Below, piece after piece: positions 10,506 to 18,287 of a stretch of 21,886 nt of DNA. The stretch covers positions 1 through 21,886 of the forward strand of contig JAULBX010029489.1 of NCBI GenBank assembly GCA_032358255.1, in the 5' to 3' direction. Position numbers and translations under genes: made by a program. A model generated the notes under the pieces. It was not told the DNA's origin, ran no database searches, and worked only from the letters and a program-made list of their open reading frames with translations. This DNA comes from Heterotrichella gracilis. Lineage: Eukaryota; Sar; Xanthophyceae; Tribonematales; Xanthonemataceae. How positions within the stretch are numbered: the first letter of the stretch is position 1; each line of letters starts with the position of its first letter.

Positions 10506-10740
10506 CCTGCCTATCTCTCACCCGCAACCTTATAATGCCAGTGCAGCTAGCCTAACATATTTACAGGTGGTATTCAAGGTGGGCACAAGTGCACTCCAAG
10601 CTGTAGTGTACAAGAACAACGAAGCAAATGGAGCAGCTACGCAACTGCCTACACGCGTTTCACAACGTGTTGCAACTTCTGGAACAAGTGTGGCATAGAA
10701 TTACCGTTTACCACCAAATTGCCTTGTTATGCTCGTCCAT

Positions 10741-11125
10741 GATGCATGCACTTCAAGGGGGTAAACGGAGAGGGTCGAAAGTGGGGAGGTTTATTAAAAG
10801 CTAAATACCACAAAATACCGCTGATTTATTATTGTGAGGGCACTGACTGTTTATTATGTGGCTACGCACTGCTGCATAAAGCCTTTTCGCTGAATGTGGT
10901 ACATACGGGCCACAGCTGCAAGCCTAAAGTGAGCCACTGGGCCATCTTGGGTTTTAAAATAGTAAAATGGCATGGCAGTGTCAAATGGGTTGCAGTTGCC
11001 AGCACACGTTGCAACAGTGCAAAGTTTCTGACTTAAAGAAACAGATAATCAAGGAGGAGATCTAGCATGCCTGGTGCAGCACCCAAAGCCCATAAATAGC
11101 CGATTGCGTCTTGCACCCCTTATGT
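10741..11125. repeat. Dispersed repeat R1, copy 1
   Basis: Related to 20137-20640 over most of its length: GGTCGAAAGTGGGGAGGTTT, CTGAATGTGGT, GGGCCACAGCTG, GTGAGCCAC, CAACAGTGCAAAG, and CGTCTTGCACCCCTT recur in order. It is AT-richer than neighbouring genes, with no conserved reading frame and no terminal repeats that I could define. It lies in the divergent region between SWEET and the hypothetical gene. Position 10506-10740 holds nothing else I can name. Confidence 0.75.
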
Positions 11126-11223
11126 TAGCTAGTACAGCTGCTAGCGGCAGCAGGTGAACCTTCAGCATTTGCGTCCACTCAGATTTGTGAAGCCTGTGGA
11201 TGGTGCTGTGAAGCTTTTGCACC

Positions 11224-11965
11224 ATGAATTTACAAGAGGCAGTGGAGCGCGTCCAGGCCGGCACTGACCTTGACCGGATGGCCATCTTTGCTGAGCTGAA
11301 CAAGTACGGGTTCCCTCGCACAGCACCAGCTGACAAAGCCTTTCAGAAGCTGAACGTCGGGCAGTTGTCTCTCAACGCCATGAGGAAGGCCTTGGTCAGG
11401 GCAGCCATCGACAAGCAGAGGGTAAGCACTGCAGTGTGAAGCAGCAGGTAGCGCCAAAGTTGGGTGTGCAAACCCTTGCAGAGCAAGTAACCACATAGTT
11501 TTCCTATTGGGGCTACTGTCTCGCAGCAGGTTCTGCACATCTGCGCACTGCGTATACAATTTAGCCCTCTATAGCTACATGCTACCACACCCCTCTTTGG
11601 CCCTTGCTTGAAGACCACTCTGCACTTTGCAGCCGCGGAGCTCAAAAGAGACGCTTTGCACGTCCCCAAGCCGCAGGCCCAATGGCCCCAATGGTTTTCC
11701 TGGGGTCTGACAGGTAGGCTTGTTTGATGTGACCTGCCCTGCACGAGAGGGTTGTCTCCTTGACCAACCTGGCACATTTTCTGATACGCCTTTTCCAACC
11801 CGCCTTACGCCCCTTGGAACAAATGAAACGCCGTGGGTGCTGGTGTGCCAGGTTAGTCATCGCACGCACACGAAGCCCAGCTGTCTGATACTGACCCTGT
11901 TGTTTACAGGCAGCACAGGGGCTGCTGAGGACGAATCAGCTGTGGACAAGAAGAAGGCGACGTGA
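11224..11965 (+). CDS. Small hypothetical protein, multi-exon model (about 119 aa)
   Basis: Not recognised. Exon 1 (11224-11421, 66 codons) is convincing: it starts MNLQEAVERVQAGTDL, has the GC-rich third positions of the other genes, is predicted helical and soluble (no signal peptide or membrane segment), and ends at a good donor, AGG|GTAAGC. Reading through the donor would stop after five more codons. Downstream, 11633-11713 (acceptor TTTGCAG, donor GACAG|GTAGGC; AELKRDALHVPKPQAQWPQW) and 11910-11965 (acceptor TTTACAG; ends AAEDESAVDKKKAT, stop TGA 11963-11965) join in phase with each other. Linking them to exon 1 needs one extra nucleotide of phase; a 25-nt exon at 11527-11551 (CAG GTT CTG ...) would supply it but its donor (C|GTATAC) is weak. 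With it the protein is 119 aa. The 11707-11771 intron start is a dispersed repeat also found at 17849-17908. Exon 1 is fairly safe, the rest tentative. Confidence 0.5.
11624..11771. repeat. Dispersed repeat R3, copy 1 (covers an exon/intron boundary)
   Basis: The right part (TGACAGGTAGGC, GCACGAGAGGGTTGT, CCTTGACCAACCTG) matches 17849-17908; the left part shares the acceptor context CT(T/C)TGCAGCCGC. The middle diverges. Confidence 0.65.
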
Positions 11966-12088
11966 CCGGTTATCATTTGCAGGCGTACTGCTGACCTACG
12001 TGGTAGCCAACAGGCTGGAGGATGTCCCACTGCAGATGCAGCTCTCAATGTGGGTGCTGAGCAGTATGGCAGGGGTGTTGCTCTGCTG

Positions 12089-12140
12089 TGATTCACTTCA
12101 GAAGTGATTCACTTCAGAAGTGATTCACTTCAGAAGTGAT
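12089..12140. repeat. Three perfect 16-bp tandem units, each palindromic
   Basis: TGATTCACTTCAGAAG is repeated three times without error (12089-12104, 12105-12120, 12121-12136) plus TGAT. Each unit contains ACTTCAGAAGT, an odd palindrome. Confidence 0.95.
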
Positions 12141-12318
12141 ACCGAGACCGCTGCAAACTTGCATCTAAATGTGGCTCTGCAAGGTGCAGTGTTTGGACTG
12201 CACAGGGGTATGGACATACTCTAGGGCAAGGGCGTTTGAGCTGTATGACCTAGTGTGCCGCTGGTCACCCTAGTTACCCTACAAGTGTGGTGCTTGCAAA
12301 CTTGCGCTTTCTGTCTGA

Positions 12319-12352
12319 TTTAGGGTTTACGGTTTAGGTTATAGTGTAGGGT
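12319..12352. repeat. Degenerate telomere-like tract
   Basis: TTTAGGGTTTACGGTTTAGG followed by TTATAGTGTAGGGT: imperfect TTTAGGG units in non-genic DNA. No clear flanking duplication is seen. Confidence 0.75.
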
Positions 12353-12582
12353 AGCTCAGTTGCGGATTCTTGAATTGAGGTCATAGCCGATTCAGGCAAC
12401 AGCCAGGCAACGCAGTGTATGTGCCCTTCTTTCACCGCCGGTGTCTGTGGCAACATGAGGTGCAGAGTCCTATCATGCAATAGGACGCTGACACTGGATG
12501 CAGACCAGTGGTCATGGCCAAACATGCACGGCCGACTTCGCTTCCCAGCTTGTTAAGGCACTTTAGTGGGAATAGGTGCAAA

Positions 12583-12705
12583 GACTCGAGTTACTTTTGC
12601 AAGACCTGTTTCCTCTGGATGGGGTATGGCCGAAGTTTGTAGTTCGGGGAACTACAAAATTCGGCCATACCCCATCCAGAGGAATATTGCAAGGTTACTG
12701 AGATT
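12583..12705. repeat. Long foldback: 25-bp perfect stem, 9-bp inner stem, 3-nt loop
   Basis: 12610-12634 is perfectly complementary to 12660-12684 (25 bp; starts TTCCTCTGGATGGGG). After a GT/AA internal mismatch, 12637-12645 pairs with 12649-12657 (TTGTAGTTC/GAACTACAA) around a GGG loop. Outer, imperfect pairing continues with TTGCAA and GTTACT/AGTAAC-type blocks to about 12583 and 12705. The shape is that of a small-RNA precursor or a compact inverted-repeat element. Confidence 0.9.
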
Positions 12706-12822
12706 GCAACGCAAGGATGCCATTCACTAGCTGCGCTATTAACCACGCGTTGTAGTGGATAAACCTGGTGAAAGTCTGTGGCAGTTGCGCGTTGCAGTAC
12801 GGGAACAGTGCGAGATTTGGGG

Positions 12823-12866
12823 ATCACTAGTGATGGGTTAACCCATCAAGTGATGGGTTAACCCAA
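12823..12866. repeat. Overlapping perfect palindromes
   Basis: ATCACTAGTGAT (12823-12834) overlaps GATGGGTTAACCCATC (12832-12847), and the latter is repeated incompletely at 12852-12865 (GATGGGTTAACCCA). All are exact. Confidence 0.92.
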
Positions 12867-13026
12867 CGTTGTCGACAACAATGGCATATGCATGTGGTGG
12901 GCACACAGCGCGGATGCTGGGCAGGGAGGTTGCCGGCTCGATCCTGGGCTGCTTTCCAAGTGAAAGTCACTGCGCTGCAAGCATTGGCGCACACACCCTT
13001 GCGCTTAGGACTGACTGACGCCCACC

Positions 13027-13074
13027 GGCACTGGATACCTAGGCTGGCCAGCCTAGCGATAGGTATCCAGTGCC
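13027..13074. repeat. Nested inverted repeat
   Basis: GGCACTGGATACCTA (13027-13041) pairs exactly with TAGGTATCCAGTGCC (13060-13074). Between and overlapping them lies an 18-bp perfect palindrome CTAGGCTGGCCAGCCTAG. Confidence 0.92.
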
Positions 13075-13383
13075 ATGGCAGCAGCGAGTGCGGTCACGCG
13101 GCATCGAACCACGCGACTTGGGTACAATGGCCGTGTGTGAGTTGCTGCAAGTATTGTACGGCTGTGTGTCAGCGTGCTTCCACTCCCCTCAAAGTGCCCC
13201 GGTTGCGCACATGCATGCATGCATGTGTCCCAAAGAACTGCGCCGTTGTAAGTGCAGGTCCCTATACTCCAGAACGACAATGGCACTCCAATCAGGTGGA
13301 CTTACGCCTGCAACAGTGTACTTGTGTGGTTGTCGGTCCTTAACAGAGGGCGTTTTTGCCTGTGAGTGACCTAAGTGACCCAG

Positions 13384-13560
13384 AGGTGGGCTCGGGCGCT
13401 GACTCGTAGTGGCCGTCCAGTTGGAACCTCATTGGCAGATAAAGAACGTGTTTGAACAAAACGTTTTAACAGTGCGTCGAAGGATACTATCGCACAACTT
13501 GTGAGGTGGATTAGCCTTGGCCTGGGGGGGAAGTGTAGGGTAAGCAAGGGTTGACCAACA
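13384..13560. repeat. Dispersed repeat R2, copy 1
   Basis: Shares ordered blocks with 19488-19740: GTGGGCTC, TGTCCA/CGTCCA, TTGAACAAAACGTT, ACAGT, CTATCGC, GAGGTGGA, and GCAAGGGTTG. It lies upstream of the expansin start. The stretch 11966-13383 holds only the palindromes and tandem units listed separately; 13561-13846 is the presumed expansin promoter/5' UTR. Confidence 0.7.
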
Positions 13561-13846
13561 CCCTCCACAGTGTCACACTGAGTCAGTCTGGACTCTCAAC
13601 CTCGGTCAACCTTTACCTGTACGCCTACAAAGCTGTCCCAGTCTCGGTGATCGTTGCACATATCACTACGCTTGTGATCTCGGCCTTTTGTATCGCTCTG
13701 GTATCAGTTTGGTCGCACTTCACACCTCAATCCACTCCTCCATGACGGCCAAACACGCCAGCACACAGCAGTGCCACCAGAGCGTGCCAACCCCCACCCA
13801 ACGCCGCCACCGCCGCTCCGGCAACGCCGCCACCGCCGCCCACGTC

Positions 13847-16800
13847 ATGCAGCGGTTGCAGTGGGCATGCTTGCTGGTGCTGGCGGGGGTGTCGCACCAG
13901 GCAGCGGCACTGACAGCGCTGTCTGACTGGCAGTCTGGCGTTATGACCTTCTATGGAGGCGCTCCGGACAACATGGATCCGTATCAACCTTCATACGGCA
14001 CCAAGGAGGTGGGTCGAATGGCATTGATCTGGTAGAAAGGTGCACGGTACCGTGCACCGGTACCAGGAAACCGTGCTGCTCTAGAGATTTTGATTTCAAA
14101 CCAGTTGCTCACGGTTTAACCTGCTGATCGCCGCTGCCGCTTACTAAACTTCTCAGTCGGCTGCCACACATTCGTTGTATTAGATGTGGGCGGCAGTTGC
14201 ATACTGTGGCCCAGTTTACCTCTGGCGTAATGTGTTCAAGGCCTGTTCCATACGCACGAGCTTGCAGCAAACGTATACTGTGGTCCAGGAGAAGTTTACC
14301 TCTGTCATATGATTAATGTGCCCAAAACCTGTTTAACCTGTTCCCAGTGCACGAGCTTGCAGCATCCGGATGCCACCAATAGCGACAGTCGCTCTCCTGT
14401 GACCCTATAGGTATAGGGTTTTGCCACTGGTCGGACTGAACAGGGTATGCAACCCACCATCACTGATACCCCAACCCTCCCTTGCAGGGCGCATGTGGGT
14501 ATGGTGTGCTCGACAAGTCCCAGTACCCCTACTGGAGCGTAGGGGCTATCTCAACCTCCAGCCAATTCTACTCCCTCCCACTCCATGGATGCGGGTAAGG
14601 ACTGCTACCCTTAGGAGGGTTTTGTACACCACCGAAAGGAAGGGTACTACCCACCTAGCTAGGAAGGGTACTACTTAAATGGAAACAGTATCTAGATACA
14701 TCTGGGGCAAGGGTGCAGTGCAGACCGAACACACCTTGTGCCATCACCAGTGGGTTGGCTGGTATTACTCGATTGCCACCATGGGCCACGGATGTCACTG
14801 CGCAGTGCGTTCTCCGGTTTGGTCAACACCCGTGCGTACACCAAGCACATGGATGCGCAAACTGCACCTTGCTGGTCTGCAGTGTGTTGTGAGTGGCACA
14901 CCCCACAACGCACCCGGTGAACCCAGCTAGCCCCCCCGGTGGTGCACATCCTGGCCAAAACCTAACCCTACACACGCTGCATGGCGCCCCCGTGCCCCTC
15001 GCCGTCCCTTCTCAACCCAGCCGACCTCCATCCACCCCCGCAGGATGTGCATCCAAGTGGAGTGCGTGGACGACGGGCGCGGCTACTGCAACCAAGCCAA
15101 CCCCTCTGCAGTGGTCATGATCACCGACTGCTGCCCAGAGTGCGAACCAGACCACATGGACCTCCAGGCGCTCACCTTCCAGAAGGTGCGTATAATATGT
15201 TACAATGTGTATCACAATATAGATGTAATACACCCTTCTTTAAGGTTGGCATGGCGTCCTGGTTCCCTGCTCTTGTCATATGGATTCGCTCAAATCCTAA
15301 ACCCTAAACCGTTCCCTACCCAGCTTGGTCCCTAAATCGTAAAACCCTAAACCCGAACAGTTCCCTGCTCTGAAGACACAAGCTTGTCACATGGATTTGC
15401 ATGGCTTACCAGCCCTTGCACAGCTGGGTTGCTTCTCTGCGCAACCTATCCAGGGCTGTGCATGGTCATGCCTTCACTTAGTTCCACCGCTTAGTGCCTT
15501 CACTTAGTACCACCACTTGGTACCAACTTTGTCTGGCATGTTGTTTGCACAGATGACTGGCTCGCATGGTTTATCCTGTGGCCAGTCACTGGGTGTGCAC
15601 TCCACATGACCAAGACTAACGGTGATGTGTTAATCAGTTGACGAACCATGTTGTGCATCGCACTGAATAACCCTGATGACTGATGGACGGCTGACTGGCA
15701 ACTGACTGACTCCTACTCACAAAAACATTACCTGAACAATAACAGACAGAATTTGCATATGTAATTATTGGACTTACTGACAAGTGACCGATGCAATGCG
15801 AACTGCCAGTTTGCCTGCCCTCCTCCCCTCCTCCCCTTTCCCCCCTCCTCCAGATCGCTGTCCCCAAGTTTGGCCGCGTGCCCATGCGCTACCGCCGGGT
15901 CAACTGCGAGCCAACCAGCAACCTGGAGGTGGACGTTGACAACAACGCAGGCCAAGGGGGGTGGATCCGCATGACCGTCCAGGTGAGGAGGGGGAGTGGG
16001 CTGGTGCACCGAGGGGTCGTGCCATAGAACGCTGCAGCTGTGGGTTGGACCTGTGGTTTGCTTGCTATTGCTCGTTTTAGCTTGGGGCTTGTTAAGCGGC
16101 TTGTTTCCTTGTTTGTTCTTGCCTGGCTTTGCCCTTTGTGGCACGTCAAGCACCTGGCACTCTAAACCCTAACACACCCTAAACCCTGAAGTGTTGTACT
16201 TCAGTTGCCGTAGCAATCTTGGCTATTCGTTTGCCTTCCTGCCATTTCTTATTTTTATATTTATTTCTTATTTTTTGCCTTCCCGCCATGCAGGAGGTGG
16301 GCGGCCGCGCCACCATCAGCCAGGTCCAGATCAAGGGGAGCAACAGCGCCTGGACCAGCATGACCAACGTGTGGGGAGCGGCGTGGGAGCTCACCTACAT
16401 GCCTGCCACCCCTGTGGACCTGCGCATTGTGCTGGACAGCGGGGACGAGGTGACCGCCTATGGGGTGCTCACGTCGAATGGCGAAACGGGGGTGTTCCCC
16501 ACCAACGTGCAGTTCTCCTTTGGCGGCTATTCAGACGTGCGGCTACTCCCCCTCTGAAACCCTAAACCCTAAGGCCCTAAGTTTCACCTGTCCTGGTGTG
16601 ACGATGACAATGTTACTTGTATATGGTATTGGGCCTAGTGACAAAGAGTAACCGCAGTGACAATAAAAACACTGTATTATATGTGCACCTGGTTTCGTTT
16701 CCTGTTATGTAGACACTCAATTTATCTGCTGTGTTTATGTGCTCACGCTTGTCTTCCGAGATAGCAGAAACAGAACAGCATAATAATAGAATACAGAACA

Positions 16801-17401
16801 GAATAAAGATGTCTTCCAATGAATACATTCCCTGTGCGGGTCCATGTGCACACTGCCCGCAGCACCTGGTGCAAAACCCTAAACTCTAAACCCTAAATCA
16901 CTCCCCGCAGCACTTGTGACAGCCCCTCCTTTATTGCGCAGGGCCCATACGTGACTGCCTTCAGCGGCCAGAATAGCGGTGCCTCTGGTTGCACCGACAC
17001 CCCACCTAGTCCTGATTGGACATGCGCCCAGCAGGTGCGGACTTTATGGAATGCCACTGTTAGATAATGAAGGATTCCATGGAATACCATTGTAAGAATG
17101 ATTTCCTTTTCGGCTGAATTGCGGGAATAATTTCATGTTAATATTGTGGATCAGTTTACTGCCATGAATAGGCCTTGTCACGGTATCTATAGTAAGGGCA
17201 TGAATGAATGTAACAAACATTTGTCTGCAAGGGGGAAACTTGGTGTTTTGAACACTGACCATGTTGCACGACAAGATGCTAAGAAGCATTGATCCGTTGC
17301 GCCTGCAGGAAAGCTTTGGAAAGTGCGGAGTGGATTGGATGGTTCGCGGTGACAGCAACAACCCTAAGGGTTTCTGCGCCCAAACATGCAACAGGTGTTG
17401 A
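13847..17401 (+). CDS. Expansin (DPBB + CBM63) with probable C-terminal six-cysteine module; alternative stop at 16557
   Basis: Secreted wall-loosening protein of the expansin superfamily (non-hydrolytic loosening of polysaccharide networks). Exons: 13847-14008, 14488-14594, 15044-15185, 15854-15982, then 16294-16557 (stop TGA, 267 aa) or 16294-16536, 16942-17034 and 17309-17401 (stop TGA, 322 aa). The start at 13847 opens a signal peptide (MQRLQWACLLVLAGVSHQAA). Domain 1, residues about 27-155: MTFYGG (33-38), GACGYG (55-60), GCGMC (88-92), ITDCCP (116-121), and HMD (127-129) in the place of the expansin HFD motif, keeping the key Asp129. RVPMRYRRVNC matches the expansin domain junction. Domain 2, about 157-261, is CBM63-like (NVWGAAWELTYMP; FPTNVQFSFGG). 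In the longer form residues 278-322 are a cysteine-rich module (C278, C289, C298, C315, C319, C322) ending GFCAQTCNRC. Introns 1-4 run 311-668 bp. I favour the long form because the extra exons have no start of their own, stay in phase, and lie one intron-length away. Confidence 0.88.
14039..14058. repeat. 20-bp perfect palindrome in expansin intron 1
   Basis: GGTGCACGGTACCGTGCACC is its own reverse complement. It starts 31 nt after the exon 1 donor. Confidence 0.95.
14198..14370. repeat. Tandem duplication in expansin intron 1
   Basis: Two diverged copies, about 14200-14272 and 14273-14365, share ATACTGTGG(C/T)CCAG, GTTTACCTCTG, TAATGTG, CCTGTTCC and CACGAGCTTGCAGCA. The second is longer by internal insertions. 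Confidence 0.8.
15262..15400. repeat. Telomere-like tract flanked by duplicated local sequence (expansin intron 3)
   Basis: GTTCCCTGCTC + TTGTCATATGGATTCGC (15262-15289) recurs as GTTCCCTGCTCT (15360-15371) + TTGTCACATGGATTTGC (15384-15400), the second with a 12-bp insertion. Between them, 15293-15356 holds three CCCTAAA-type runs and another GTTCCCTACCC. Confidence 0.85.
16161..16187. repeat. Telomere-like tract in expansin intron 4
   Basis: TCTAAACCCTAACACACCCT then AAACCCT; followed by the small stem CTGAAGT/ACTTCAG. No flanking duplication is evident. Confidence 0.85.
16556..16580. repeat. Telomere-like tract overlapping the short-form expansin stop codon
   Basis: GAAACCCTAAACCCTAAGGC CCTAA begins at the second base of the TGA at 16555-16557. 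In the long-form model this tract lies inside an intron (16537-16941), like the other tracts in this gene. Confidence 0.9.
16851..16920. repeat. 22-bp duplication flanking a CCCTAAA tract
   Basis: CACTGCCCGCAGCACCTGGT GC (16851-16872) and CACTCCCCGCAGCACTTGTG AC (16899-16920) flank AAAACCCTAAACTCTAAACC CTAAAT (16873-16898). The second copy runs into the pyrimidine tract before the acceptor at 16941. Confidence 0.85.
16942..17401 (+). CDS. Two exons encoding a six-cysteine module (part of the extended expansin model)
   Basis: Exon 16942-17034 (acceptor TTGCGCAG, donor CAG|GTGCGG) encodes 31 residues including CTDTPPSPDWTCAQQ. Exon 17309-17401 (acceptor CCTGCAG) encodes ESFGKCGVDWM, then GFCAQTCNRC and TGA. 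Both are phase 0 and contain no stops. The pattern C-x10-C-x8-C-x16-C-x3-C-x2-C resembles cysteine-rich modules I recall on wall-active enzymes of volvocine algae, where carbohydrate binding is assumed; that assignment is from memory. The donor needed in the expansin exon (GAC|GTGCGG at 16537) has the same hexamer as the donor at 17035. If not joined to the expansin, these would be the last exons of a gene whose start is missing, since 16558-16941 offers no signal-peptide exon. Confidence 0.65.
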
Positions 17402-17476
17402 GGACTAGGCATATGTGTGGGGCTTTAGGGTTTAGGGTTCAGGTTGTTGAGGACTAGGCGTATACGTGTGGGGCTT
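17393..17476. repeat. 33-36 bp duplication flanking a TTTAGGG tract at the long-form stop
   Basis: 17393-17425 and 17441-17476 both read AGG(T)TGTTGAGGACTAGGC, then GTGTGGGGCTT, differing by a few short indels and substitutions. The spacer 17426-17440 is TAGGGTTTAGGGTTC. The first copy contains the TGA stop of the cysteine-module exon. Confidence 0.93.
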
Positions 17477-17711
17477 CCTGGTAGTGGGTGATTCCAATTT
17501 GGTGGTCTAGTGCATTGAGACGTGGTTGCATTGGTAGTTAGCATCGTCTAGCTTACTTTCAAGTATTACCTTGTCTTTGTTTCGAAAACATTCGCGTTCA
17601 ATTAGCATTTGGGGCGAGCCGGCACAATGGGGTGGGAGCATGCAGCAGTGCAATTCCTGGGCATCTGTGTTGTAGCGGACTAGATGCATTTGTTGGTAGC
17701 CACTGCTGGCA

Positions 17712-17908
17712 GCTCTGCAGCCGCAGCGCTTGGAGGCGGCGCTCCCGGCACCTCCAAGACAAAACCCCCAAAACATTCTGGGGTATTCTGAGAAGTCTGG
17801 GGCTTCTGGGGCTTCTAGCCTACGTGGGGCTTCTGGGATATCTGGGATATGACAGGTAGGCATTCTTGATACGACCTGCACGAGAGGGTTGTTCCATTGA
17901 CCACCTGA
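17712..17908. repeat. Dispersed repeat R3, copy 2, with an internal GGGGCTTCT array
   Basis: Acceptor-like CTCTGCAG|CCGC at 17713-17724 and donor-like GACAG|GTAGGC at 17851-17861 repeat the arrangement at 11633-11713. Inside, 17796-17849 is a tandem array of TCTGGGGCTTCTGGGGCTTC and TGGGATATC units. The stretch 17477-17711 before it holds no supported gene. Confidence 0.65.
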
Positions 17909-17948
17909 AGCTACCCGCCACTGAAACCCTCAGCCCTACTGTTCGCAG

Positions 17949-18113
17949 GGGTGCACCAATTGGTACCTGGGCTCGCCAGACTACGGCGACCAACTTCTAC
18001 ACCGCAGCCATGTTAAGCTACTGCACTTTGAGTGGAGCGAAGTCGTTTTCGCCGGGGATCTTGGGATGGGCGTGCGGGAGGAGAGGGGCATGTTGACCCT
18101 GTGGGTACAGTAG
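17949..18113 (+). CDS. Orphan terminal exon, 54 codons, gene unknown
   Basis: After a good acceptor (CTGTTCGCAG at 17939-17948) one frame stays open to TAG at 18111-18113, with mostly G/C third positions. It reads GCTNWYLGSPDYGDQLLHRS, continues through HFEWSEVVFAGDLGMGV and ends MLTLWVQ. The composition (Trp, Gly, mixed charge) looks like a folded domain and not like noise. I do not recognise the family. No convincing upstream exon could be fixed: the preceding segment 17721-17855 is acceptor- and donor-flanked but repetitive and related to 11633-11713. It could be the 3' end of a short gene, an exon captured by a repeat, or a pseudogene remnant. A second frame (phase 2) is also open for 48 codons but has poorer codon use. 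Confidence 0.45.
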   Translation, partial: GCTNWYLGSPDYGDQLLHRSHVKLLHFEWSEVVFAGDLGMGVREERGMLTLWVQ

Positions 18114-18287
18114 ATATCATGTATTTGGTTTATAGAAGACTATGTAGGTCGCCTACTTTGTCTTATACAAACCACTGTATGCGGTCTACACTATGTCATG
18201 TGATCAGGAAGGAGCAAACAGCTGGGTTGGCATGGCGCTTGGGCTGCCTGGGACAGGGCTGGTTATGTAGGGACTTGGGACGCAGCT

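Noticed and set aside
13090..13112. T-arm-like motif (TTCGATG loop with a 5-bp stem) on the minus strand
   Set aside because: No matching acceptor stem, anticodon arm or D arm at the right distances, so not a tRNA.
13551..13745. Hydrophobic plus-strand frame (64 codons) upstream of the expansin
   Set aside because: No splice or homology support and codon use unlike the neighbouring genes; more likely promoter/5' UTR.
17507..17881. 124-codon minus-strand frame
   Set aside because: It runs antisense to the R3 repeat array; no initiation context, splice or family support.
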